Assembly (NCBI GenBank): GCA_036346355.1 | Contig: CM070571.1 | Span: 48,008,293-48,072,292, forward strand | From: Rhipidocladum racemiflorum | Taxonomy: Eukaryota > Streptophyta > Magnoliopsida > Poales > Poaceae | Length of the DNA stretch: 64,000 nt | Direction of reading: 5' to 3' | Shown: in pieces, positions 47,070 to 57,721 of the stretch | Position numbering within the stretch: position 1 is the first letter of the stretch | How the letters are laid out: each line of letters opens with the position of its first letter | Translations under genes and position numbers: made by a program | The notes under the pieces: generated by a model | Databases searched by the model: none | Seen by the model: the letters and a program-made list of their open reading frames with translations, nothing else | Told to the model about the DNA's origin: nothing

Positions 47070-47400
47070 AATTCAACTTTATTGTTTAATAATAACTTGG
47101 TATGGTTGCTTACAATGCCTAAGGGCCTTGTAACACATATTGCACACTCAGCAAGCAATGAAAATCCAACTCAACTAACACTGGAGTCTAACGCCTCTAA
47201 AGGTGACTCTTTTATTCTTAAACGCGACTCGACGAAGGAGTCTCAACTACGAAGCCTAACGCTCAGTCATCAATAAAACCTCCACTGCCTCCTCGTGGCG
47301 GGTGCGGCAGCATAGGCGTGAAGCGATCGCCATGCCACACAAAGGAAGTAGTCGAAGAAGTGGCATCATCCTCAGGCTCAGGCTCCGGCTGTGGTGCTGG
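47070..47400 (-). other. E4 leader remnant with coding-like stretch
   Basis: On the minus strand 47400-47270 reads APQPEPEPEDDATSSTTSF then VWHGDRFTPMLPHPPRGG and GSGGFIDD before a stop. A possible AATAAA signal lies near 47090. It joins LTR sequence abruptly at 47401 without LTR end or PBS. Could be the tail of another LTR subfamily; not recognised. Confidence 0.4.
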
Positions 47401-48437
47401 CCAAGTTACAAGAATACGCCACACAGGGTGAAAACTTATTAAGGAAATAAATTGCAGCGGAATAAAAGCATCAACGTGGCGCCATCCAGTATACTACAGG
47501 CAACTGACTGGGCTCGCTCCCTAGGTAGACGGCTCCTCCTGAAGTTCTTCCTCGAAAGCTGGCGTCGCTTCTCCTTCAACTGATGTTGTATTGTGGCAAG
47601 GGTGAGTACTTGGTACTCAGCAAGTCATGCACAGAATGCAGCTAATATTCTGTATGCATGGCTTATTACAAAGGATAGGCTAACAGGTACATTTGCAGTA
47701 AAATAGCAATTAACAAGTAGCATAAGTAGATTCGAAAGCAGTAAAATGTAAAGGATTATATCAACAACTTTTCCAGGAGTTAAGTAAACACTTTTCCTTT
47801 CCTAATCCACATTTCCATCAACGTCATTATTTAACCTAACCAAACTTTCCAAGTCCAAGTTGTTTTCATGAAAGTCTAATCCTTGACTGTAATCCCCGAG
47901 CAATGTCTAGTGCCGCGGACACGGCTATTCGAATAGATTTTACACTTTGCAGAGGTTATGCACTTTACCCACAAGTTACAGTCAAACACCACAAAGGCGA
48001 GTGATCGTAACAAAGCATTTCAGAGAGCGCAAACTATACAAGTGAACCTCTTTGGCTTTTGTCATACACCATCCCTTCCCTTAACAGAGGCGAAGTATGG
48101 GACCGACATTCCGTTGGAAGGGTACCATGCCATAGCACTGGTACACTCCCCTTTCAAGCTACACAAAAGGTGTAGTTGACACCCCGAGGTATCACATGCA
48201 AGTTTTTAGTAACTTACTCAACTAGGTCCGTGCCATTACAGACATGTGGTTGCACGTTTGACTCAGATCAAAGGCTTGCAAGGTTAAGTCCTTAGGATGA
48301 CCAGGGCAAGACTAGCCGAAGAACCAAAATGACATCCCCGGTGCCACTCATGGCCCACCATATTATTCTTGCCACTTGCCCTGGTCCAAATCTATTTATC
48401 AAACCCAGTTGATTACCATGCACCACGTGCCATTATC
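47401..48437 (-). repeat. E4 5' LTR, piece 1
   Basis: Aligns with 39651 onward of the 3' LTR and with 21540-22547 of the E2 LTR, including the hairpin TGAGTAC-TTG-GTACTCA (47603-47619) and the acidic run (47521-47580). It ends at GTGCCATTATC where CACTA2 begins. Confidence 0.92.
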
Positions 48438-48593
48438 AAACTCTGTCCCATGACGTTCTGTCATTTGTTCTGCATATGACGCCTGCAAAATAGCATGTTG
48501 GTGCTCCCGGATTTAAATTTGCACAAAACATATTGTTTCATTTATACTTACCATCCTCTCACTAGCCCCGTCGTCGCACAAAACATCCGGGTT
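48438..48593 (-). pseudogene. Two exon-like segments of unknown gene in CACTA2
   Basis: 48552-48593 is bounded by CCACAG and GTAAGT and reads NPDVLCDDGASERM. 48438-48482 starts after TTTTGCAG and reads ASYAEQMTERHGTEFDN before being cut by the element boundary. The splice signals are good and the frames open, but I do not recognise a family. They do not continue the PP2C exon upstream. Confidence 0.4.
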
Positions 48594-48774
48594 CTGTGGA
48601 TCCTCGCATTATATTGAAAACATAATTTTTAATATCAGTATATTGATTGAAGGGCAATAATAAGAGGGTAATCCTGCTAGTTAAACAATTAAGGGAGACT
48701 AGGCACATCATTGTTTGACATAAAGAAGTGGGACAAATTACTATCAATGGGCATAAAAAATTCTATAAAGCTAC

Positions 48775-48888
48775 CTTCTTTAGAAAGCCTGCACCAAATG
48801 CTCTAGTGACCTTCAACTGTCCTTTCACTCTATCATTAGATACAGCTTGAGGGTCATCAGAATGTTCTGCTCTAATCCTCAAGACTTC
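48775..48888 (-). pseudogene. Captured exon of a PP2C protein phosphatase
   Basis: An exact 114-nt (38-codon) exon between acceptor CTCTGCAG and donor AAGAAG|GTAGCT. It reads EVLRIRAEHSDDPQAVSNDR then VKGQLKVTRAFGAGFLKK. The NDRVKG.LKVTRAFGAGFLK motif is characteristic of plant PP2C phosphatases of the POLTERGEIST-like kind. The next exon of that family (starting PKWN) is not found, so only a single exon was kept. Whole exon boundaries suggest capture of genomic DNA rather than a cDNA copy. Confidence 0.8.
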
Positions 48889-49789
48889 CTGCAGAGCACA
48901 ATCATCAAATGAACTGTGTGACTAACAAAAGAATCATCATCATCATCAGTGTAGTACATTACAAGATAGATTGGTAAGCCTAACTTTATGAATGCAATAT
49001 TGAAGGAGCAAGTTGAAGACACCACTTAGAATTGACAAGGAAACAAAGCACATAAATGGATTAACACTACACATCAGTGTGGTAATTCAAGACTAATTAG
49101 GCTGAACACAAATAAGATTAATTCTTCATAATGCAATAGTCTATACTTTGGTAAACATTCGTAGGCTGATTATAGTAGTACATATTATGGTGAGGGTCTC
49201 TGGACTAGGCTTTAACATCTAAAGCACATCTAGCACATATGGAGGAACACCAACAGTTCAATAATACATCTTAAGTATTTTTGTACAATTAGGTTCTATT
49301 CATCAAAATAAACACATAGGAACTAGTTTTATTTCGTTTGAACTGGATCCTTATCAAAATACTTATTCAGAAAAGACACTTAGTAAGTAAACCATGCAGG
49401 TCTTAGAGAGCAAATAAGGTTCTATTCGAGTGTTAGTCATGTCAGTTTGAGACTTGTGTGTTTCCCTTCCCTAATGTCATGGTTTGGTTTGCTGTATCTT
49501 GAATAAGCGAGACTTTCGAACGAACACCTGATGTATCAGATATATACTGAGTGTTGTACAAGCTTGATATTTTCATATATGGATTGCTGCAGTTTCCTTT
49601 GTTTGAATCGTTATCGTTCATACATACAAGTATACAACTACTTGACAGCTTATTCTTCTTCTGCCATTCCAAAGTCAGTCTTAAACATGCATGATATAAT
49701 CTCAGCTTCTGAAATTAACTGAAATCCAGAGTTTCGGACTGAATATTTAAGAAAACTAGCTTTTTAACTTCCATACGATTTCCAAAGTA

Positions 49790-50210
49790 AATTACCTGAA
49801 ATCCGGAGTGGTCGGCGATGGGGGCGGCGCCGGGGTAGTCGGCGATGGGGGCGGCGTCAGCGCGGCGCGTGGGCGGACGGGACGGTGGCGGCGCGCTGCG
49901 GCGGCGGGTCGGGCAGCGCTGGGTGGTCGGCGACAAGCGGCGGCCTGGGGCGCGGCGCCGGTGGCGGACGGGGACGGTGGGGCGGCGCGGTGCGGGCGGG
50001 CGGGTCGGGCGGGCGCGCTGGGTGGTCGGCGACAAGGGCGGCGCGCTGGCGCCGGCGGACGGGGACGGCGGGCGGCGCCAGCGGGCGAGCGGGGCGGCGG
50101 CGGCGTGGGAACACTCGGGTGGGTGAGAGGCGACTGAAGAGAGATTGCTGGGCGCGTGGGTGGTGAGACTGGCGAAGAGAGAGGGAGAGAGCTGCTAGGT
50201 TAAAATAGAG
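49790..50210 (-). other. GC-rich block, probable captured first exon
   Basis: Very GC- and CpG-rich, with Arg/Pro-rich frames on the minus strand. It ends at a possible donor (GATTTCAG|GTAATTTAC, about 49798). It looks like the 5' end of a grass gene and would be the first exon of the chimeric CACTA2 transcript. The reading frame is uncertain. Confidence 0.4.
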
Positions 50211-50437
50211 GCTTGATTTCGTGGGCCAGAGTGCCGACGAATTTAAGTAAATTCGTGCGCCAGTTTTCAAACCGACGAATTTAAAAGTTAAATTTGTGGG
50301 TTTATTTTCGGCCCACGAATTTAATTAAATACGTGGGTTTTTTTTATACCGACGAATTAAAATATATAAATTCGTGGGTTTTTTTTTGGCCCATGAATTT
50401 AAAAAAACCCACGAATTTTTCCCTGTTTCTTGTAGTG

Positions 50438-51063
50438 ATCCCCATCACAACACATGATACTTCTCCAAAACAGGTTCAATATCTCATTAAGTCAATATTA
50501 ACATTTGATTGCCCAAAATCATGTCGTGTGCACGTAGCAGGTCTAAGCAATAACTACAACGGTCTACATACCCAATGTTGGCAATTTTAATAGTGTCCAA
50601 CTAAATATATTCCACAACTAGGGTGGCAAGGGTTCATGGCACATAATTAAATAGTCAAGGTGTCATACTGCAACTTGGCATTTATCTAATTCCCAGAAAT
50701 AATTTAAACAATTTCTAATTAAATTAGCATACAATAATTTAAATTAAATTAATTTCAAAAATCGGATCAATATGGTCAAAGCATAACTTGCCTTCAAAAA
50801 GTACTTGTTCTTGATCTTGAGCTGGCTCCTAGGTCAACACTTCACCTTCGAAGCCCTCGGGTACTTCAACGTCTACTCGTAGCGCGTGCAAATAACAATA
50901 AATAAATAAAACAATACATGCACATTGCTCAAAAATTCAAGTAAAGTCCATAAACAGAAAGAGCATAATTATAAAAATTTTAAGAAATTTGAATCGCCCA
51001 AATCGGAGTTAAAATGCAAAAGTTATAATTGTTTAAAATTTAAAGAATCTATTAATTAAATAT
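50438..51063 (-). repeat. E4 5' LTR, piece 2
   Basis: Aligns with 22575-23070 of the E2 LTR and then with 40391-40520 of the 3' LTR. Ends at AATAT (51059-51063), the target duplicated by the Tat element. Confidence 0.92.
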
Positions 51064-51725
51064 TGTTGGGGATTGAACTATGTGACATAAAGACCGTCTT
51101 ACCCCGGCTATCCAAAAGCCATCGACCATGCGATACCCTCGGAGGATGCCCGAGGAGAGCGCCCGAGCAACTCAATGCTCGGGCTACGAGCATACGCCTC
51201 CACTCGCTGAAGACCGGTTGCTCGCCTACGAGCACGCGGGTCAGGCACGAGCAACCATGCTCGGGTGGGCCTAGCGGATGCTCGGGTGGATGTTCGAGGG
51301 ACTCGGTCAAACCACCAGGAAGGAAAGCGCAACCAGTCCACCGAGGATCCAGGGCAGGTACACCAGAAATTCAAAACGAGGCGCGATTCAAGGACTCCGG
51401 ATCACGGGTGCGGAAGGTATGGAAGCATGGCGTAATTATAGGGGGTAGTTACCATGTATATGACTTAAGACTCTGTATTTAAACCCTCCTGACCCCTATC
51501 GAAAGGGGAGGAGAAAAAGTGTACGCAACTTGACGGGCCCTAAACCATATACACTTGAGTAATGTTATTATCTCCCCAGCGAGAGACCCGAACCAGGATA
51601 AACACCGTGTGTCTCCCTCATCTGAGCATTGCTCGGACATAACCACCCTCTCGCTCAAAGGGGCCCCTATTGATCCCTCATTCAACAAGTAAGCTTGGCG
51701 GGAGCCCGTTCTCCAATCGTCGACA
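51064..51725 (+). repeat. Tat 5' LTR
   Basis: Starts TGTTGGGGATTG and ends CGTCGACA. U3 is packed with TGCTCGGG / CCCGAGCA motifs in both orientations (51148-51285). TATA-like TATTTAAA at 51476-51483. It differs from the 3' copy by scattered substitutions. Confidence 0.95.
51476..51483 (+). promoter_or_regulatory. TATA-like box of Tat LTR (TATTTAAA)
   Basis: TATTTAAA followed by CCC; the 3' LTR has CATTTAAA at 62392-62399, so this box is weakened in one copy. Confidence 0.6.
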
Positions 51726-51727
51726 GC

Positions 51728-51745
51728 TGGCGCCGTTCGTGGGGA
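51728..51745 (+). other. Tat primer-binding site
   Basis: TGGCGCCGTTCGTGGGGA two bases after the LTR. TGGCGCC-type PBS sequences are usual in this lineage; I do not assign the tRNA. Confidence 0.75.
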
Positions 51746-51782
51746 CGACAGTGTGATCTCCGTTCGAGAGGGGTCCTCGAAG

Positions 51783-53768
51783 ATGTTGAATTCGGGAGAT
51801 ACTCGGAGTCTCTGTGCCTTCAACGATGTTGAGGATGACGACATGTGCCACGCCGGTGACGGCGTGTTTGGTGTGACCGATTCGGCAGGCCACACCGAAC
51901 CCGGGAGCCTTACCTCGGAGTCTAAAGTGCGAGGACGGACCCTTTGTTCCCAGCGCATTGCCCTCGTTGATAACGAGGATGACTATGACTGACTCTATGA
52001 TGGGCTGGATATACCAGATCATATCGAGTTTGATCGTGAAACAGCGTCTCAAGGAGATACGATGATGTCTCCCTCGCACTCATCCCACCTTTCGCGATGT
52101 TAACATGGACGGAAGCCATGTCGAACCCGAGGTGGAATCCTCGGGAGCTGCTAAGCATGATCGCTATGAAGCAGCCAGGCACCACCTAAAGGTGTCCTTG
52201 GGCAGAACTTTGGCGAGCATTCGCTGCCATGCGCGAGAAAGGCGCACTTCCAGGGAGAGAAATTCCTCCCGAGGAAACTCTCACGGGTGTCGAACCCCTG
52301 ACCGCGTCCTCGAGCGCAGATAGAGTTTTCCGCCGCCTGTTCTCCAGAACCAAGAGCGTCTGCAGGCTTTAGCGGCGGTCGTACGTGACCTCCGCAACTT
52401 TCCCGACCAAGTGGACTTGGAAGCAGTTGGCATGGTCGTGGCCGAGGATTTGGAAAAGCTCGCTGCAAACATAAATGTCTTGGATCTGCCCCATGATCGG
52501 GGTACTCGAAGTGTTTCCCGGGACCGTCGAGAGGATGCTCTCACCACGAGTCTCAGAGCCATACACGGGAGGTGCTCCAGACGACCAATCCGGTCTACAG
52601 GAACCCTCGGAGTAATCCCCGATCGGCTTCGGAGCATCTTGCACACGTCCACTCGGATTACGAGCGCTTTGAATGCTCTACAACCGAGCGGTCGCCAACG
52701 CGACGACCTTGTGAGGTTTTCTCCCGACTTGGTCCACGCGGTGGGCGATGGACGGAGGATGCTTGAGACGGCCTTCGAGGCCGAAGAAGCTACCGTGAGA
52801 CCTCGAGCTACGGGTGTAAGGCCTTCACAAGCTCCCTTCGAAATGTCACGTGGCCAAACAAGTTCAAGCCCGGGCACATTGAGAGATTCAACGGGACCCA
52901 GGACTCGGATGAGTTTCTCTCAATCTACACCACCGCGATCCAGGCCGCAGGGGGTGATGAGGGGGTAATGGTAAATTACCTCCCAACGGTCTTGGACAGG
53001 GCCGCTCGTACATGGCTCTTCAATCAGAAAGAAGGGTCCATACGATCTTGGAGGCAGCTCAGTACGGCGCTCTGAGTGAACTTCCAGAGTTGTTACATTC
53101 GCCCGGGAAAAGAGCGCGACCTGGAGCGCCTGATCCAAACGGAGGGCGAAACTCTGCGACAGTTTGTCCAGAGATTCATCCAAGTCTGGAACTCGATCCC
53201 GAACATATCAGACGAGGCTGTTGTCCGAGCCTTCAAATTCGGAGTACGGGGCGTACGCTTCACACAAGACCTGGAGATCCACCCAGACTTGACGGCCAAT
53301 GAGCTCTTCTGTATGGCCGACCGGTACGCCAACGCCGATGAAGCCGTCCAATGGAAGAAAATGCTGGACGAAGGAAAGCTACCACCTCAGCCCGGACTAG
53401 AGGTCTCCACCAGCAAAAAAGGTTCAAACTTCGTGGATAAGAAGATCAAGAAGAAGAAGAAGACACAACCATCGCCAGGTGTGGTTGCCGCGGTGGAGCA
53501 GCAACAACCTCAAGCATCCCAGCCACAGCGCCGGGGGTTCAATGCTCGGGGCAGAGGGCAACGACCTCAGCATCGCGATGACCGAAATCAAGGCGATCAG
53601 GCAATGTATCAGAGCGGCCTCTATTGCCTGCTCCATCAGGCATACGGGCATGACCTACGGAACTACCGAACGTGGACCTACCGCATGGAGCAGTTCTACA
53701 GCGGCAAGGGTCACATGCCGTCGCTCCTGGAGCAAGCGAAAAACGACAAAGGTAAGCAGCCCGTGTGA
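51783..53768 (+). pseudogene. gag: Tat gag
   Basis: The first ATG of the main frame is 51783 (MLNSGDTRS), closed by a stop at 51992. The conserved gag region is in frame from about 52835: GHIERFNGTQDSDEFLSIYT, then AAGGDEGVMVNYLPTVLDRAARTW. It continues after a TGA at 53073 as VNFQSCYIRPGKERDLERLIQ and SLKQ-like FVQRFIQVWNSIP. Residues near 53390-53460 are Lys-rich. The knuckle is degenerate: YCLLHQAYGHDLRNY keeps one Cys and two His. It ends at TGA 53766, in the same frame as the protease. The coat protein of the particle in an intact copy. Confidence 0.82.
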
Positions 53769-53783
53769 GACAAGGACGACGAC

Positions 53784-54473
53784 ATGGAATACCAGGAGCC
53801 CCAAAACCACATCGCGGTCATATTCGGGGGCTCCTCTGCTTACAAGTCGTGCCGAGATTTAAAAGACGCTGCTCGGGAAGTACACCACGTTACCCAAGGT
53901 AAACCCCCTGTGCAGCAGCTTAAGTGGTCCGAGCTGCCCCTTACATTCTCCAAGGATGATTGTCCCCTTGGAATGACCAAACCACAGAAGCTTCCGATGG
54001 TCGTAAGCCCGACCATCAGCAACACCATTGTGGGCCGAGTGCTCATAGACTCCGGGAGCTCCTTAGATCTAATTTACGCCAAGGTTTTGGACGAGATGCA
54101 TATCCCTCATTCCAAAATCAAGAGCATAGCAATCCCCTTCTTTGGGATAGTTCCGGGCACCTCGATCAAGCCTTTAGGCCAGGTCGTTCTTCCCGTCACC
54201 TTCAGAAGTCCGAACAACTTCCGAACAGAAATGATCACCTTTGAAGTAGTCGACTTCGAGTCGGCTTACAATGCTATTCTCGGCAGGCCGGCTCTACCCA
54301 TGTTCATGGCCGCCACGCATCATGCGTATCAATGCCTGAAGGTTCCTGGACCTAATGGGGTCATAACGATAAGGGGGAGCCATAAGTCCGCGTTAAATTG
54401 CGACGAAAGGGCGTTGGACATGGTCGGTCAACTGCCTACACGTGGTTCCGATCAAGAGCCGAAGCATTCCTAG
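53784..54473 (+). pseudogene. Tat aspartic protease
   Basis: A 229-codon open stretch in the gag/pol frame. HIAVIFGGSS near its start, then LKWSELPLTFSKDDCP. The catalytic motif is in GRVLIDSGSSLDLIYAKVLD (DSG at 54048-54056). YNAILGRPALPMFMAATHHAYQ is the typical ILGRP..L motif near the C-terminus. A TAG at 54471 separates it from RT. It cuts the polyprotein. Confidence 0.88.
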
Positions 54474-55742
54474 CCTAAAATTGCCCTCCAGCCCGGAGGA
54501 GAAACCAAGGCCGTTCCACTCAACGAGTCGGAACCCGCCCAGGTCGTGCATTTGGGATCTTCCTTAGATCCCAAATAGGAACTCGAGCTCATCACCTTCC
54601 TTCGGGAAAATTCAGATGCGTTCGTCTGTGAACCATCCGATATGCCCGGAGTCCCAAGGGAGGTATCGAGCAAAGGCTAGCGGTTTAGCCTGATAAAAAA
54701 ACCAGTGCGACAAAAACTCAGGCGGTTTTCCCCGGAAAAGCAGGCGATCATCTAGGACAAGCTCGATAAGCTCCTCAAGGCCGGCTTCATCAGAGAAGTC
54801 GAACATTCAGAGTGGCTAGCCAATTCGGTCATTGTCAGGAAGAAGGGGGGCAAGTGGCGCATGTGTGTCGAGCACACAGGCCTGAACGTCGCTTGTCCCA
54901 AAGACAACTACCCACTGCCTCGTATAGACCAATTGGTCAACGCAACAGCGGAGTCCCAGATAATGAGCTTCTTGGACGCTTATTCGGGATATCATCAGAT
55001 CAGCATATCGCCTGAAGACGAAGAAAAGACCTGTTTCATCACTCTGTTTGGTACATTCTGCTACATGACCATGTCCTTCGGTCTCAGAAACGCTGGAGCA
55101 ACCTTTCAGCGCCTCATGCAGAAAACCTTCGCGGATCAAATAGGTCGGAACTTGGAAGTCTATGTAGACGACATAGTCGTCAAAAGCAAGCACGCTTCAA
55201 ATCATGTCACCGACTTAGAAGAAACATTTTGTAATCTCAACAAGCATCAAATAAAGTTGAACCATGAAAAAAGCATTTTCGGTATGAAAGCCGGCAAGGT
55301 GCTTGGCTACGTGGTCGGTCCACAGGGCATCGGAGCAAATCCGGAAAAAATCGAGGCCAACGAAAATATGAGGCCTCCCACGTGTGTGAGAGAAGTATAG
55401 GCCCTAACCGGTCGGATGGCCGCTCTGAGCCGCTTCATCTCACAACTGGGGGAGCGAGGGCTACCATTCTTCAAAGCCCTGCGCAAGCACGATGGCTTCG
55501 CCTTGACAGAAGAAGCTAACCGCTCGTTCGAAGAGCTAAAGCAGTACCTGTCCAAGTCACCCGTCCTGGTCGTCCCCAAGGCGGGAGAAGCACTGCTGCT
55601 ATATTTAGCAGCAACCCCGCAAGCCGTAAGTGCAGTACTGGTGGTGGAAAGGGATGGGATCCAACGACCTATCTACTATATTAGCGAGGTACTACACGGA
55701 CCGAAGGAGCGTTACCCTGAGGTTCAGAAGCTCTTGTACTGA
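54474..55742 (+). pseudogene. pol: Tat reverse transcriptase and first RNase H
   Basis: RT begins near 54690 (RRFSPEKQAII). It shows KLLKAGFIREVEHSEWLANSVIV, GKWRMCVEHTGLNVACPKDNYP, FLDAYSGYHQISI, MSFGLRNAGATFQRLMQ and the catalytic YVDDIVVKS (55161-55187). The connection MAALSRFISQLGERGLPFF and Ty3-type RNase H start (LLLYLAATPQAVSAVLV) follow. In-frame stops: 54678 and 54753 (TAG), 55398 (TAG, expected Gln) and 55740 (TGA). No frameshift is needed from 53076 to 55742. Confidence 0.9.
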
Positions 55743-55793
55743 CTGCTCATAGCTTCCAGAAAGCTACGTCATTATTTCCAAGCCCACAAAATT

Positions 55794-56285
55794 GTGGTCC
55801 CAACCAGTTTTCCACTCAGGGAGATCCTGAGAAACCAAGACGCTAGTGGTCGTATAGCAAAGTGGGCCATGGAACTCACCGAGTTTGACATACAATTTTT
55901 GGCTCGCACAGCGATCAAGTCCCATGTGTTAACGGACTTCGTGGCGGAATGGACAGCCCCGGCCCCACAAACACCTGAGCCTGCTGGATCCGAAAAGGGT
56001 CGCTGGACCATGTATTTCGATGGGTCCCGCTCGTACGAATGCTCAGGGGCTGGTGTCGTGTTAGTCTCCCCGGAGGGGGAACAGATCCAGTACGCCGTCC
56101 AGTTGCACTTTGCTGCGACCAACAATGCAGCGGAATACGAAAGCCTCTTGGTCGAACTACGACCATGCAAATCGCTCGGAGTACAACGGCTTACTATGAA
56201 GGGCGATTCACAGTTGGTCGTGAACCAGGTTAATAAGGAATATCAGTGTTCCGATACCTCAATGCGCTTTACCTGGTCGAAGTAA
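55794..56285 (+). pseudogene. Tat RNase H end and additional archaeal-type RNase H (aRH)
   Basis: After the end of the first RNase H (ELTEFDIQFLART..VLTDFVAEW) comes a second domain: WTMYFDGSRSYECSGAGVVL with catalytic Asp, AATNNAAEYESLLVELR with Glu, and LTMKGDSQLVVNQVNKEYQC with Asp. This aRH copy is typical of Tat elements and resembles cellular plant RNase H. The histidine part is lost because the frame shifts near 56250; the sequence continues in another frame (LVEVRKMEKYFKNFEVLYILRKDN). Confidence 0.88.
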
Positions 56286-57721
56286 GGAAGATGGAGAAGT
56301 ACTTCAAGAATTTTGAGGTACTCTACATTCTCAGGAAGGATAATACCCTGGCCGACCAACTATCCAAGGTCGGTTCCTCCCAAACTGCCGCTCCGGCAGG
56401 GGTGTTCGTCGAGCACCTGCACAAGCCCTCCATTTCCTCTGTAGAGGAGGCACCAGAGACCGACGGTACGATCTCTCTCCTCGAGAAAGGCGCGAGTTGG
56501 AAGACGCCATTCGTCCAGTACCTCGCGCATGGGACACTGCCCGAGGAAGAAGCCGAGCGTTCCCAGCTTACAAGGCGATCTTCTCAATAAAGACTGATCG
56601 AAGGTGACCTATACCGCAAAGGTGCATTAGGAGTCCTCTCCAAATGTATCTCTCGGGAGGAAGGCCAGTACCTTCTTCGTGACATCCATGAAGGGATGTG
56701 TGCAGCTCATTCATTGTTTAGAACGCTTGTGAGCAAAGCTTTCCGGTTGGGTTACTATTGTCCAATGGCCTTGGCGGATGCCCGGTCGATCGTGACAAAT
56801 TGCCGAGCATGCCAGTTTCATGCTCGCAAGATCCATCAACCGGCATACACGCTCCAAACCATTCCACTTTTGTGGCCATTTTCGACTTGGGGTCTTGATA
56901 TCCTCGGACATTTTCCCCGATGTCGGAAGGGCTGCAAGTATTTGCTCGTGGCTATCGACACTTTTACCGAGCCCGTGTCAACCATCTCGGCCCAAGCGGC
57001 AAAGAAGTTCTTCCGGAACAATGTGGTAACGCAGTTTGGAATACCCAACCGCCTCATCACAGACAACGGAACTCAGTTCAACAGTGCATTGTTCCAGGCC
57101 TACTGTGAAGAGGTCGAAACCAAGGTTTGCTTCGCCTCTGTGGCACATCCACAGAGCAATGGGGCAGCCGAACGAGCGAATGGGCAAATAATTCAAGGAA
57201 TAAAAAAGAGGGTCTTTAAGGACCTCAACCAGCACAAGCAGGGGTGGGTGGACGAGCTTCCTTCCATCCTCTGGTCGATTCGCACCACGACAAGTCGAGC
57301 TATGGGAGAAACCCCGTTCCAGCTTGTCTACAGTGCAGAGGCCATTTTGCCCGCAGAAATCATGCTGGGTTCCCTGAGGGTGCAATTGGTCGACTCCCTC
57401 GACCAAGAAATCGAGCGGCTCATCGATCTAGACCTCGTAGAGGCAACACGAGAACATGCATTACTCCGATCCTCAGTTTACCTACAGGCGCTTCGTAGGC
57501 ACGCGGCTAGATCGGTTCGGCCAAGGACCCTGCAAGTTGGCGATCTGGTCCTACGTCGAGTTCAGGACCTGTCAAAAGCCAACAAGCTAACCCCCAGATG
57601 GGAGAGACCTTACACGGTCGTATCTACAACACGCCCGGGGGCTGTTCACCTAGCGATGGAGGATGGACGAGTGCTCACCAGCACCTGGAACATTGACCAG
57701 TTACGTAAGTTCCATGTTTAA
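56246..57721 (+). pseudogene. pol: Tat integrase
   Basis: The frame runs from the aRH tail, through a TAA at 56588, to a natural stop. The part from Met 56696 is fully open (341 codons). Zinc domain: HEGMCAAHS and CRACQFHARKIHQP. Catalytic triad, counting from 56696: D68 (WGLDILGHF), D123 (ITDNGTQFNS) and E159 (NGAAERANG), with exactly 35 residues between the last two. The C-terminal region has LPAEIMLGSLRV..DLVLRRV and ends QLRKFHV. It inserts the cDNA; this is the best-kept catalytic domain in the window. Confidence 0.92.

Larger units (their letters stand above)
48438..50437 (-). mobile_element. CACTA2: truncated CACTA transposon with captured exons
   Basis: On the minus strand the element begins CACTACAAGAAACAGGG (50437 downward), the canonical plant CACTA end. 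A subterminal region (50215-50425) follows with repeated CACGAATTT / CGACGAATTT motifs. The other end lacks a terminal repeat and stops inside an exon-like segment at 48438. ATC flanks both sides (48435-48437, 50438-50440), a possible 3-bp target duplication. It lies within the E4 LTR. No transposase seen; the interior holds PP2C and other host exons. Confidence 0.85.

Noticed and set aside
49715..50270. Arg/Pro-rich open frames on both strands as genes
   Set aside because: Composition artefact of a CpG-rich block; frames are open on both strands and resemble no protein. Kept only as a possible first exon.
52411..52968. 185-codon frame in the Tat gag region
   Set aside because: It lies in a different frame from the conserved gag residues, which are read in the frame used by the protease and RT.
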